Source: an uncultured Erythrobacter sp. | GTDB taxonomy: Bacteria; Pseudomonadota; Alphaproteobacteria; Sphingomonadales; Sphingomonadaceae | Direction of reading: 5' to 3' | NCBI GenBank assembly: GCA_947488755.1 | Contig: CANLAD010000001.1 | Coordinates: forward strand, 2,675,501 to 2,739,500 | Length of the DNA: 64,000 bases | Part shown: positions 49,921 through 58,511 of the stretch, one piece after another | Layout of the letters: each line of letters starts with the position of its first letter | Numbering within the stretch: the first letter of the stretch is position 1 | The notes under the pieces: model-generated | What the model saw: the letters and a program-made list of their open reading frames with translations, nothing else | The model's database searches: none | Told to the model about the DNA's origin: nothing | Position numbers and translations under genes: made by a program

Positions 49921-51099
49921 ATGCGCGAAGCAGTTATCGTCTCCACCGCCCGCACGCCCATCGGTCGCGCCTATAAAGGCGGCTTCAACGCGACACCCGG
50001 CGCCACACTCGGCGCGTTTTCCTTCAAGCCCGCCGTCGAACGCGCCAAGATCGACGCCGCCGAGATCGACGACGTGGTGTGGGGCTGTGTCCTCGCGCAG
50101 GGCACGCAGGCGGGCAATATCGGTCGCCAAGTGGCGCTTCGTGGTGGAGCGCCGGTCGAAGTCGCAGCGCAGACGATCGACCGCCAGTGTTCCAGCGGCC
50201 TCATGGCGATCGCCACCGCGGCCAAGCAGATCGTGGTCGACAACATGGACGTGGTCGTCGGCGGTGGGCAGGATTCGATCAGCCTCGTCCAGACCCCGGA
50301 AATGCGCGTCGCGCCCGATCCCTCGCTGATCGCGATGCACAAGGACGTTTACATGCCGATGCTCGGCACGGCGGAAACGGTCGCTGCGCGCTACAATATC
50401 AGCCGCGAAGCGCAGGACGAATACGCGCTGCAATCGCAGATGCGCACCGCCGCGGGTCAGGAAGCGGGCAAGTTCGATGACGAGATCGTGCCCGTCACCA
50501 CCACGATGATGAAGAAGGACAAGGCCACCGGCGAAGTCAGCCAGGAAGAAGTCACCATCACCAAGGACGAGGGCAACCGGCCCTCGACCACGCTCGAAGG
50601 CTTGCAGGGTCTGCAGCCGGTGATGGGCCCGGACAAGGTCATCACCGCAGGCAACGCCTCGCAGCTTTCCGATGGATCGTCAGCCAGCGTGCTGATGGAA
50701 GCCAAGGTCGCAGAGAAGAAGGGCCTCCAGCCGCTCGGCCGTTATGTCGGCATGGCGGTCGCTGGCACAGAGCCCGACGAGATGGGCATCGGCCCGGTCT
50801 TCGCGATCCCCAAGCTGCTCAAGGCGACTGGCGTGAAAATGGACGAGGTCGGCCTGTGGGAGCTGAATGAAGCGTTCGCCGTGCAGGTGCTCTATTGCCG
50901 CGACAAGCTGGGCATCGACAACGACATCCTCAACGTTAATGGCGGCTCGATCTCGATCGGTCACCCCTACGGCATGACCGGCGCGCGCTGCACCGGGCAC
51001 GCGCTGATTGAAGGCAAGCGTCGCGGCGCGAAATACGTCGTCGTCACCATGTGCGTCGGCGGCGGCATGGGGGCTGCAGGGCTTTTCGAGGTCTACTGA
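49921..51099 (+). CDS. Acetyl-CoA C-acyltransferase (thiolase)
   Basis: A 392-residue thiolase. The nucleophile is Cys90 in [25 protein letters not shown] follows, the histidine is in [10 protein letters not shown], and the acid/base Cys378 is in [15 protein letters not shown]. All catalytic residues are intact. It can cleave 3-ketoacyl-CoA in beta-oxidation or condense acetyl-CoA; sequence alone does not decide. It has some charged insertions ([20 protein letters not shown]). It starts 12 bases after the palindromic repeat and lies downstream of the MaoC hydratase. Confidence 0.93.
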   Translation: MREAVIVSTARTPIGRAYKGGFNATPGATLGAFSFKPAVERAKIDAAEIDDVVWGCVLAQGTQAGNIGRQVALRGGAPVEVAAQTIDRQCSSGLMAIATAAKQIVVDNMDVVVGGGQDSISLVQTPEMRVAPDPSLIAMHKDVYMPMLGTAETVAARYNISREAQDEYALQSQMRTAAGQEAGKFDDEIVPVTTTMMKKDKATGEVSQEEVTITKDEGNRPSTTLEGLQGLQPVMGPDKVITAGNASQLSDGSSASVLMEAKVAEKKGLQPLGRYVGMAVAGTEPDEMGIGPVFAIPKLLKATGVKMDEVGLWELNEAFAVQVLYCRDKLGIDNDILNVNGGSISIGHPYGMTGARCTGHALIEGKRRGAKYVVVTMCVGGGMGAAGLFEVY

Positions 51100-51115
51100 C
51101 ACGGGAGTAAACGCG

Positions 51116-52070
51116 ATGACCTACGGGCGCTGGCCAGAACTTGACTACGCCGCCGACAAGGCGGTGATCGAGAGTTTTCACGCTTACGCCCAGGTCATCG
51201 GCAAGCTTCCCACCCGCGCACAGCCCTGGCTCAATCACGGCTGGCACGTCGCCTTGCAGGTGGTCCCGCGGGGTTTGCGCACCTATCCGGTCATCACAGG
51301 CGAGCGCGAGGCGGAGGTTCTGATCGATTGCCTTGCAAGCGAGGTGTTGGTCGAGACCTCGGACGGTTTTCGTGATAGTTTCTCGATCAGTGGGCAGAGC
51401 GTAGCCGACTTCCTCGACGAATTCGAAGGACTGCTGGCCCGCGCCGGCATCGCGACGGATGTGGCGGGCGCTCCGAATGAAGTCGAGGACGCGGTTCCCT
51501 TCGCCGAAGACACGCGTGAACGGGTATGGGATTCGGACGCCGTCCGCCGCCTGCACGCAGCGCTGCGCAGCGTCGACCGCGTGTTCGAGCATTTCCGCAT
51601 CGGTTTCGTCGGCAAGTCGAGCCCCAGCCACCTCTTTTGGGGCAGCTTCGATCTTGCCATCACGCGTTTCTCGGGGCGCGAGGCACCGGTTCATCCGGGC
51701 GGCTTTCCCAACCTGCCCGACGACGTCACTCGCGAAGCCTACAGCCACGAGGTTGCGAGCGCCGGGTTCTGGTTCGCTGGGTGGCGGCGTCGACGAAGCC
51801 ATGGTCTACGCCTATTGCTACCCGGTTCCCGATAACTTCAATGGCGCCGATCCGACGCCGGACGCGGCATACTGGCACGAAGAACTTGGGGAATTTCTGC
51901 TTCCATACGCGCAGATCATCAGCTCGCCCGATCCGGACGCTACGCTTTTGGCGTTTCTCGAAGAGACTTACGCCGTGGTCGCCGATCGCGGTGGCTGGGA
52001 CCGCGCCAATCTCGAGATACCGCGCGGTTCTTTCGGTCATCCATACGATGTGAGAGCGCATCGCGCCTAG
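51116..52070 (+). pseudogene. DUF5996-family gene split by a frameshift
   Basis: Reading from ATG 51116 (GGGAG upstream) gives a DUF5996-like protein: WPELDYAADKAVIESFHAYA, QPWLNHGWHVALQVVPRGLR, GFVGKSSPSHLFWGSFDLAI and REAYSHEVASAGFWFAG. At about 51779-51784 this frame leaves the family pattern (GWRRRRSHG) and stops at 51835. The +1 frame continues it exactly: GGVDEAMVYAYCYPVPDNFN, ELGEFLLPYAQIISSPDPDA and GGWDRANLEIPRGSF, to a stop at 52070. One extra base, for instance T at 51782 in GCTGGGTGGCGGC, explains this. It may be a real mutation or a sequencing error. The intact protein would be about 317 residues. Function unknown. Confidence 0.85.
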
Positions 52071-52073
52071 AAG

Positions 52074-53510
52074 GTGAGCAACGCCGCGCCCCACGATTGC
52101 GATCCGCGCGCAGCGACTGCATCAACTTGCGACGAGCCGAGGACGGGCGATCAGTCAGCGCCTCGCTGGGTGCTGGCGATGTCGGTGCTCGCGTCAAGTC
52201 TGCCCTTCATCGACGAATCGATCGTCAATGTGGCGCTACCGGCGATCCGCGCAGATTTGAATGCGAACGCCGTCGAGACGCAGTGGGCTGTCAACGCCTT
52301 CACCCTGCCGCTCGCCGCGCTGCTGATGCTGGGCGGCGCGCTGGGCGACAAGTTCGGGCGAAGACACATGTTGATGATCGGGGTCGCGATCTTCGGCGCG
52401 GCGAGCCTGTTATGCGCAGCGGTGCCGACGCTGGAAGCGCTGATCGCCGGGCGTGCTGGACAGGGGTTGGGCGGAGCGCTGCTGCTGCCCAACAGCCTCG
52501 CGCTGTTGAACGGAGCATTCAGCGGCGAAGCGCGGGGCAAGGCGATCGGAAGCTGGGCGGCGGCGGGTGCGGTCTCGGGCGCGATCGCGCCGCTCGCGGG
52601 CGGCTGGCTGGTCGATACCTTCGCATGGCCCGCTGTGTTCTGGCTGCTGGTGCCGATCAGCGTGGTAGCCTTTGTGCTGGCGGCAACCAAGGTCGACGAA
52701 GTCAGACGACCGGACGATGCTGCGACCGATTACAGCGGGGCTGCGACCGCGACACTCGGCCTTGCGGGTATCACCTTGGCGCTGACCTTCTGGAGCGCGC
52801 GCGGCGTATTCGACACCCCGGCGCTGGCCTCGCTTGCAGCCGGAATCGCCTTCCTCGCCGTTTTCCTCGCAATCGAGCGGCGCAAGGGCGATAATGCGAT
52901 GATGCCGCTCGCGCTCTTCGGCGGCACATGCGTGGTTAGCCTCAACGTTCTCACCTTTCTGCTCTACGCCGCGCTGGGCGGGCTGCTCCTGATCCTCCCT
53001 TACCTGCTTATACAAAGCGGCGGCTATTCGGCGACGCAGGCAGGACTTGCGATCATGCCTTTCCCCATCATCATCGGCTTTGGCAGTCCGCTCGCAGGTG
53101 GCTTCGCTGCCAAAACCGGCGTGCGCATTCCGCTGACGATCGGACCCGCGCTGGTCGCATGCGGCATGCTGCTCTCGCTGCGTATTGGGCCGGAGAGCGG
53201 ATACTGGACCAGCGTCTTTCCCGCACTCGTCGTGATCGGCATCGGCATGGCGATTGCCGTCGCACCGCTGACTAGCGCGGTGATGGCAGCGGTTGAGGAC
53301 AGCTATGCCGGGACCGCCAGCGGGCTCAACAATGCGGTGTCGCGCACGGGCGGACTGATCGCGGTCGCGTTGATGGGCGGCGTGCTGTCGCTATCGGGAA
53401 CGGCGCTGTTCGGGGGCTTTTACGAGGCGATATACGCGATGGCTGCGGCGGCGTTCGCAGCGGCGCTGACAGGCTGGTTTGGGCTGCGGCAGCTGGATGC
53501 GAAAACCTGA
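52074..53510 (+). CDS. MFS transporter, DHA2-like (EmrB/QacA type)
   Basis: A 478-residue membrane transporter with about 12-14 hydrophobic segments. MFS motif A is visible as GALGDKFGRRHMLMIGVAIF, motif C-like GAVSGAIAPLAGGWLVD and the N-terminal FIDESIVNVALPAIRADL with the acidic residue typical of multidrug:H+ antiporters. It begins with a soluble polar N-terminus of about 30 residues. GTG 52074 is used, three bases after the frameshifted gene. Substrate unknown. Confidence 0.9.
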   Translation: MSNAAPHDCDPRAATASTCDEPRTGDQSAPRWVLAMSVLASSLPFIDESIVNVALPAIRADLNANAVETQWAVNAFTLPLAALLMLGGALGDKFGRRHMLMIGVAIFGAASLLCAAVPTLEALIAGRAGQGLGGALLLPNSLALLNGAFSGEARGKAIGSWAAAGAVSGAIAPLAGGWLVDTFAWPAVFWLLVPISVVAFVLAATKVDEVRRPDDAATDYSGAATATLGLAGITLALTFWSARGVFDTPALASLAAGIAFLAVFLAIERRKGDNAMMPLALFGGTCVVSLNVLTFLLYAALGGLLLILPYLLIQSGGYSATQAGLAIMPFPIIIGFGSPLAGGFAAKTGVRIPLTIGPALVACGMLLSLRIGPESGYWTSVFPALVVIGIGMAIAVAPLTSAVMAAVEDSYAGTASGLNNAVSRTGGLIAVALMGGVLSLSGTALFGGFYEAIYAMAAAAFAAALTGWFGLRQLDAKT

Positions 53511-53517
53511 TCGCGCA

Positions 53518-54765
53518 TCACGAGTGTTTGGCAACAAACTCCTCGACCACCGGCGCCACCTTGTTCCGCCAGCGACTGCCGTTGAAGATGCCGTAATGTC
53601 CCGCGCCCTCTGCCATATAATAGCGCTTCTTGTTCTCCGGCAGTCCCTTCGCCAGTTTGAGCGCGGCCTTCGTCTGGCCGAGCCCTGAGATATCGTCACG
53701 TTCACCTTCGATGGCAAGCAGGGCCGTGTCGGTGATCTGCGTCAGGTCGACGATCTCACCCTTGTGGCGGAATTCGCCATTGGGGATCGAGTGCTTCTGG
53801 AACACCTCCTCGACCGTCTGAAGGTAGAATTCGGCCGTCATGTCGCACACGCTGCGATATTCGTCGTAGAAATCCTTGGTTGCCTGCGCGCTGGCATTGT
53901 CGCCGGCGGTGAGGTGTTTGAACATCTCGAAATGGCTCATCATGTGGCTTTGCAGGTTCATGCTCATGAACGCCGATAGCTGCAAAAAGCCGGGATAGAC
54001 CCGGCGTCCCGCGCCGCGATAGTTCATCGGAACCGTGGCGATGACCGTGTGGCGAAACCACTCGATCGGCCGATCCATCGCATGATCGTTGACCGTGGTG
54101 GGGCTTTCGCGGGTGTCTATCGGGCCACCCATCATGGTCAGCGTCGCCGGGGCGGCGGGCGATTTGTGCTGGTTCATCAGCGCCGTGGCAGCAAATGCGG
54201 GGACCGAGGGCTGGCACACGGCGAGCATGTGCGGGCGCTGGCCGGGTTCCTGGCTCTCGATATATTCGAGGAACTCCATCAGGTAATCGATGTAGTCGTC
54301 GAGATCGAACCTGCCTTCGTGCAGCGGAACCGTCTTGGCATCGGCCCAGTCGGTGATGTAGACCTCGAATTGCTGAAGCATCCGTTCGACCGTGCCACGC
54401 AGCAAGGTGGCGTAGTGCCCGCTCATCGGTGCGACGATTAGCATCTTTGGCCGCTCAGCACGTTCCTTCTCGGTCAGTCCGTCGAGACGAAAGCGCTTGA
54501 GATCGCCAAACGGGCGGTTGACCACAGTCGCCTCGATCACCGGGTGGACCGTGCCGTCAATGTCGATTTCCGTGATATTGAAAGCAGGCTTGCCGTACTG
54601 CGCGGTCGCGTGAGCGAACACGTCGAGCGCATTTGCCGCCAGCGGACCCATGCCCAGATAGCCCAGCGGATTGCCGGGGTTTGAAAGTATCGAGGAGCTG
54701 ATCGCAGCGACGGAACTGACCGAATTGAGCCAGCTGCGTTGCAGTTCGTAAGCGTGATATAGCAT
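53518..54765 (-). CDS. phaZ: Intracellular polyhydroxyalkanoate depolymerase
   Basis: A 415-residue enzyme that mobilises stored PHB granules. The nucleophile is a cysteine rather than serine, Cys184 in LAVCQPSVPAFAATAL, as in Cupriavidus PhaZ1; the aspartate is in AIEGERDDISGLG and the histidine in EGAGHYGIFNG. Other family blocks are ITEIDIDGTVHPVIEATVVN, MLIVAPMSGHYATLLRGTVE and YITDWADAKTVPLHEGRFDL. There is no signal peptide, consistent with cytoplasmic action. A TTGTGC-AAC-GCACAA palindrome lies 80 bases upstream. It pairs functionally with phaB at 28486. Confidence 0.96.
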   Translation of the reverse strand: MLYHAYELQRSWLNSVSSVAAISSSILSNPGNPLGYLGMGPLAANALDVFAHATAQYGKPAFNITEIDIDGTVHPVIEATVVNRPFGDLKRFRLDGLTEKERAERPKMLIVAPMSGHYATLLRGTVERMLQQFEVYITDWADAKTVPLHEGRFDLDDYIDYLMEFLEYIESQEPGQRPHMLAVCQPSVPAFAATALMNQHKSPAAPATLTMMGGPIDTRESPTTVNDHAMDRPIEWFRHTVIATVPMNYRGAGRRVYPGFLQLSAFMSMNLQSHMMSHFEMFKHLTAGDNASAQATKDFYDEYRSVCDMTAEFYLQTVEEVFQKHSIPNGEFRHKGEIVDLTQITDTALLAIEGERDDISGLGQTKAALKLAKGLPENKKRYYMAEGAGHYGIFNGSRWRNKVAPVVEEFVAKHS

Positions 54766-54844
54766 GGATTGCGCCCCGTTGGATTGCTGATCAGATGTGA
54801 GATCGATCTCGTCGTAGGCCGCTTAAATGGCGGTTCGCGAGCCA

Positions 54845-54859
54845 TTGTGCAACGCACAA
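54845..54859. promoter_or_regulatory. Palindrome TTGTGC-AAC-GCACAA, candidate PhaR-type operator
   Basis: A perfect 6+3+6 inverted repeat in the 177-base divergent gap between phaZ and the ABC exporter. PHA regulators of the PhaR family bind TGC-N-GCA type palindromes near phasin and PHA genes; the match in type and location suggests this, but the exact motif for this lineage is not known to me. Confidence 0.45.
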
Positions 54860-54942
54860 GCGAAGCCCGCACTGCCGCGGAGCATGCCGCTCGCGCTTTT
54901 TGCACGTGAATTTTGCGCCCACGCTCGCTAGGTCAGAAAGCA

Positions 54943-56790
54943 ATGGCTGGGCAGACACTCGAAAACACACCGATCGCTGATGACACCCGCGCAAACGGTG
55001 ACGCGGCGGTAGACGCGCCCGCAAAACCGCGTTCGCTCGCGCCCCTGCGGATGGTTTATCGCGAGGCGGCGAAATATCCCGACAAGGTGGTTCTCGCGCT
55101 GATTGCGCTGGTCGTTACGGCAGCGGGGACGCTCGCGATCCCGGCCGCGATGCAGTTGATCGTCGATCGCGGCTTTGGTGATGCAGGCATTGGTGGGGGC
55201 GAAGCGGACATCGGGCGGTGGTTCCGCTACCTCTTCGTTATCGTCCTGGTCATAGCATTCGGCACCGCCGCGCGGTTCTACTTCGTGAGTTGGATCGGTG
55301 AGCGCGTGGTCGCCGATATCCGACGCAAGGTGCATCGCAACCTTTTGCGCCTGTCGCCGTCATTCTATGAAGAGAACAGTCCCAAGGAGATCGCCAGCCG
55401 GATGACGGCGGACACCGCGATCATCGAAACAGTGGTCGGCACCACAGTCTCGGTTGCGTTAAGAAACATATTCCTCGGCATCGGGGGTACGATCTATCTG
55501 TTCTGGCTGCTGCCCGAGCTTACGATATGGCTCGCAGTCGGCATTCCCGGCATCATTCTGCCGATTGTCATCTTCGGGCGGCGCATCCGCTCTATCAGCC
55601 GCGACAATCAGGACCGCGTCGCTGATGTCGGTGCGATGGTAAGCGAAGTGCTTGGCGCGATGAAGATCGTGCAGAGCTTTGGCCAGCAGCCGCGCGAGGC
55701 GGATCGCTTTGGCGACGCCGTTGAACGGACCTTCGACACGGCGCGGCGGCGGATCGTGCTGCGCTCGATCATGACTGCGATCATCATTCTCGCGATTTTC
55801 GGCTCTATCGTTCTTCTGCTGTGGCGCGGGGCGGAAGGGGTCGCGGCGGGCGAGATCACCGGAGGCACGATCCTGTCGTTTATCGTCGCGGCAATGATCG
55901 TTGCGGGCGCGTTCGGTGCGCTGACCGAGGTTTACGGCGAGTTGTTGCGCGGTGCCGGTGCGGCGAGCAGGCTGGCCGAATTGCTCGAGGCGGAGCCTGA
56001 CATCGCGGCCCCCGCGCGGTCGCAATCCCTGCCCGAGCCGCCACGGGGCAGCCTCTCGTTCCGCAACGTGACGTTCCGCTACCCCGCTCGGCCCGAGACT
56101 CCTGCATTGAAGGATTTCACTCTCGAGATCGAGCCGGGCGAGACAGTCGCCATCGTCGGGCCGTCGGGCGCGGGCAAATCAACGATCTTCCAGTTGGTCG
56201 AGCGGTTTTATGACCCGCAGGGCGGCACCATCCGGATCGATGGAGTACCGCTGACCGCCGCCGATCCGGCAGATGTTCGCGAACGGCTCGCGCTGGTGCC
56301 CCAAGACGGGGTCCTGTTCAGTGCCGATGCGCGCGACAATCTGCGCTATGGCCGCTGGGACGCGACGGACGAAGATATCTGGGATGCGGCGCGTGCTGCC
56401 AACGCGGAAGCCTTCCTGCGCGATCTTCCGCGCGGGCTCGACACCTATCTGGGCGAAGGTGGCACGCAATTGTCAGGGGGCCAGCAACAGCGGGTCGCGA
56501 TCGCGCGTGCCTTGCTGCGCGATGCCCCGATCCTGCTGCTCGACGAAGCGACCAGCGCCCTCGATGCCGAAAGCGAGCAATTGGTGCAGGCCGCGCTCGA
56601 AACTCTGATGAAAGAGCGCACCACGCTTGTCATTGCACACCGGCTCGCCACTGTGCGGGCGGCGGATCGGATCGTGGTGCTGGAGGATGGCGAAATCGTC
56701 GAGCAGGGCACCCACCCGCAGCTTTCCGCAAATGGTGGCTTGTACGCGCGTCTGGCGAGGCTCCAATTCGCCGCGGAAGAGGCTGCATAA
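54943..56790 (+). CDS. ABC exporter, fused permease and ATPase (MsbA-like)
   Basis: A 615-residue half-transporter. The soluble N-terminus (about 45 residues) precedes six transmembrane helices and an ATPase domain with Walker A GPSGAGKST, the Q-loop in LVPQDGVLFS, the signature LSGGQQQRVAIARALL, Walker B LLLDEATSALD and the H-loop VIAHRLATVR. It works as a homodimer exporting lipids, drugs or peptides; the closest broad class is the MsbA/LapB-type exporters. ATG 54943 (MAGQTLENT) was preferred over a TTG ten codons upstream. uppP follows after 69 bases. Confidence 0.92.
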   Translation: MAGQTLENTPIADDTRANGDAAVDAPAKPRSLAPLRMVYREAAKYPDKVVLALIALVVTAAGTLAIPAAMQLIVDRGFGDAGIGGGEADIGRWFRYLFVIVLVIAFGTAARFYFVSWIGERVVADIRRKVHRNLLRLSPSFYEENSPKEIASRMTADTAIIETVVGTTVSVALRNIFLGIGGTIYLFWLLPELTIWLAVGIPGIILPIVIFGRRIRSISRDNQDRVADVGAMVSEVLGAMKIVQSFGQQPREADRFGDAVERTFDTARRRIVLRSIMTAIIILAIFGSIVLLLWRGAEGVAAGEITGGTILSFIVAAMIVAGAFGALTEVYGELLRGAGAASRLAELLEAEPDIAAPARSQSLPEPPRGSLSFRNVTFRYPARPETPALKDFTLEIEPGETVAIVGPSGAGKSTIFQLVERFYDPQGGTIRIDGVPLTAADPADVRERLALVPQDGVLFSADARDNLRYGRWDATDEDIWDAARAANAEAFLRDLPRGLDTYLGEGGTQLSGGQQQRVAIARALLRDAPILLLDEATSALDAESEQLVQAALETLMKERTTLVIAHRLATVRAADRIVVLEDGEIVEQGTHPQLSANGGLYARLARLQFAAEEAA

Positions 56791-56859
56791 ACCGGCAACG
56801 CCGGCTGCTAGCCCCAACAGCGTTGACTTAGGGCCCGCTTGCGCCATGGAGCGCGGATC

Positions 56860-57705
56860 ATGACTTTCCTTCAGATGCTTATCATCGCGGTTGTGCAGGG
56901 GATCAGCGAGTTCCTGCCGATCTCGTCATCAGGCCACCTCATCCTCGTGCCGGTGTTCACCGGGGCGGACGACCAGGGGCCGATGATTGATATCGCAGTT
57001 CATGTCGGATCGCTGCTCGCGATCATGGTCTATTTCTTTCGCGACGTTGCCGGGCTGGCGAAGGGCGGTTTCGCGACGATCGGTATCGGCGAGGCCCCGG
57101 AATACAAGCGCTTGTTCTGGTGGATCCTGCTCGGCACCATCCCTGCGGTCATCTTCGGCCTTTCGATCAAGCTCGGCTTTCTCAACGGGTTCGTCGAAAG
57201 CTTCATCGGCATCCCGATTATCGACAATGACCTGCTCGCCTCGATCCGGTTCACGGATCTGATCGCAACCAATCTCATCCTGTACGGCATCCTGCTCGGT
57301 ATCGCCGACAAATTCGGGCGCGAAACCAAGTCCTTTGAGGACATGACCTGGCGCGACGGACTTATCGTCGGGCTGGCGCAAGCGCTCGCGTTGATCCCGG
57401 GCACGAGCCGTTCGGGCGTAACAATGACCGCGGCACGGGCGCTGGGCTATGGCCGGTTCGAGGCGGCGCGGTTTTCCTTCCTGCTCTCGATCCCAGCGGT
57501 GGCAGGCGCCGGAATCCTGATCGTGCCCGACCTGCTTGAGGCGGAAGGCGATCTGTTGTTCGAAGCGATCGTGACGGGTGCCATGACCTTCGTCGCGGCG
57601 TTCGTGACTATGGCGTTTTTGATGAATTTCCTCAAACGCGCATCCATGCTGGTGTTCGTCGTCTACCGCATCCTACTGGGCTGCGCGTTGTTTTATTTCT
57701 TCTGA
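56860..57705 (+). CDS. uppP: Undecaprenyl-diphosphatase
   Basis: A 281-residue polytopic membrane enzyme that dephosphorylates undecaprenyl pyrophosphate to recycle the lipid carrier for peptidoglycan and polysaccharides. The two BacA motifs are intact: QGISEFLPISSSGHLIL near residue 15 and ALIPGTSRSGVTMTAARALG near residue 180. About eight hydrophobic helices are present. ATG 56860 with GGAGCG upstream gives the family-typical short start MTFLQMLIIAVVQG. Confidence 0.95.
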   Translation: MTFLQMLIIAVVQGISEFLPISSSGHLILVPVFTGADDQGPMIDIAVHVGSLLAIMVYFFRDVAGLAKGGFATIGIGEAPEYKRLFWWILLGTIPAVIFGLSIKLGFLNGFVESFIGIPIIDNDLLASIRFTDLIATNLILYGILLGIADKFGRETKSFEDMTWRDGLIVGLAQALALIPGTSRSGVTMTAARALGYGRFEAARFSFLLSIPAVAGAGILIVPDLLEAEGDLLFEAIVTGAMTFVAAFVTMAFLMNFLKRASMLVFVVYRILLGCALFYFF

Positions 57706-57758
57706 CGGTAACTTCTGGTTAAACTTTGCGGGAACCGATGCGGCCCTTTGGCACTTAC

Positions 57759-57778
57759 AATTGATAACTCGATCAATT
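57759..57778. promoter_or_regulatory. Inverted repeat AATTGAT-N6-ATCAATT
   Basis: A perfect 7-bp inverted repeat 15 bases before the start of the 85-residue membrane protein, in the AT-richest stretch nearby. It overlaps where a ribosome or RNA polymerase would sit, so it may be an operator or an mRNA hairpin. Confidence 0.35.
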
Positions 57779-57793
57779 CAAAGAGCTGGTTAA

Positions 57794-58051
57794 ATGGCCT
57801 TACTTCTTCTCATCGTGATCGGCACAAGCGCCGGATGGCTTGCCTCCATCATCGCGCGAACCGAACGATCCGGCGAAATTCTTCGACAGATCGTGATCGG
57901 CGTCGTCGTGTCGCTGGTTGCGGGAGTGGCCGCGAACCAGGGATCGATCCTTGGCGGATTGACGGCATTCGCCCTGCTATCTGCATGTCTTGCCTGTTTC
58001 AGCGCGATGCTCGTCTATCACATGATGATCCGCGAACGGCTGAACGCCTGA
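57794..58051 (+). CDS. Small integral membrane protein, hypothetical
   Basis: An 85-residue protein, almost all hydrophobic, with three likely helices: ALLLLIVIGTSAGWLASIIA, IVIGVVVSLVAGVAANQGSI and LTAFALLSACLACFSAMLVY. The spacing of glycines after the first helix recalls GlsB/YeaQ-type (transglycosylase-associated) small proteins, but the match is weak. Ribosome site GAGCTGG. It lies 88 bases after uppP and 144 bases before a small lipoprotein gene on the same strand. Confidence 0.7.
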   Translation: MALLLLIVIGTSAGWLASIIARTERSGEILRQIVIGVVVSLVAGVAANQGSILGGLTAFALLSACLACFSAMLVYHMMIRERLNA

Positions 58052-58195
58052 AGCGCAAATGTCCGGAACTGGGCTCACTCCACCACATTCTTGCCATTTT
58101 TGCGGAACGCTCGGGCGTGTTACCGGTTGAACAAGCTGAAGCCCGCGTTAACAAGGGCGAGGGACTTGTCCCTTTTCCGCAAAGAGGAATTGTTT

Positions 58196-58450
58196 ATGAA
58201 ATTCACCGCTACTCGTGCCGCCGCTCCAATGCTCGCCGCATTCGTCCTTTCGCTCGCAGCTTGTGACAGCCCTGCCGAAAATGCGGCGGAAGAGAACATC
58301 GAAGAGATGGAAGACGCTCGCGATAATCAGGTCGATGCGATGGAAGAATCGGGTGAGATCACCGAAGATCAGGCCGATGCCATGGACGACAATACCGATG
58401 CCATGGAAGAAGCCATGGAAGAGCAGGCTGATGAAATCGATGAAATGTAA
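58196..58450 (+). CDS. Small acidic lipoprotein, hypothetical
   Basis: An 84-residue protein with a lipoprotein signal (lipobox LAAC, Cys23). The mature part of about 60 residues is extremely acidic and made of short repeats such as EEMEDARDNQ, DAMEESGE, DAMDDNTD and AMEEAMEEQADEIDEM, with almost no basic residues. This suggests a helical, cation-binding or highly charged surface lipoprotein. AAAGAGGA precedes the ATG and a strong terminator follows. I know no named family. Confidence 0.8.
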   Translation: MKFTATRAAAPMLAAFVLSLAACDSPAENAAEENIEEMEDARDNQVDAMEESGEITEDQADAMDDNTDAMEEAMEEQADEIDEM

Positions 58451-58477
58451 TCGAGAGATTTGCGAATAACAGCTGAA

Positions 58478-58508
58478 GGGGTGCCGAAGCGTTTCGGCGC
58501 CCCTTTTT
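58478..58508 (+). terminator. Rho-independent terminator after the acidic lipoprotein gene
   Basis: GGGGTGCCGAA (58478-58488), loop gcgt and TTCGGCGCCCC (58493-58503) form an 11-bp stem with one G-T pair, followed by TTTTT. It also separates this gene from the convergent phhA. Confidence 0.9.
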
Positions 58509-58511
58509 GTT

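Noticed and set aside
51801-52070. Separate small gene starting at ATG 51801 (MVYAYCYP)
   Set aside because: The sequence continues the DUF5996 family pattern from the upstream frame, and no ribosome site is visible, so a frameshift is the simpler reading.
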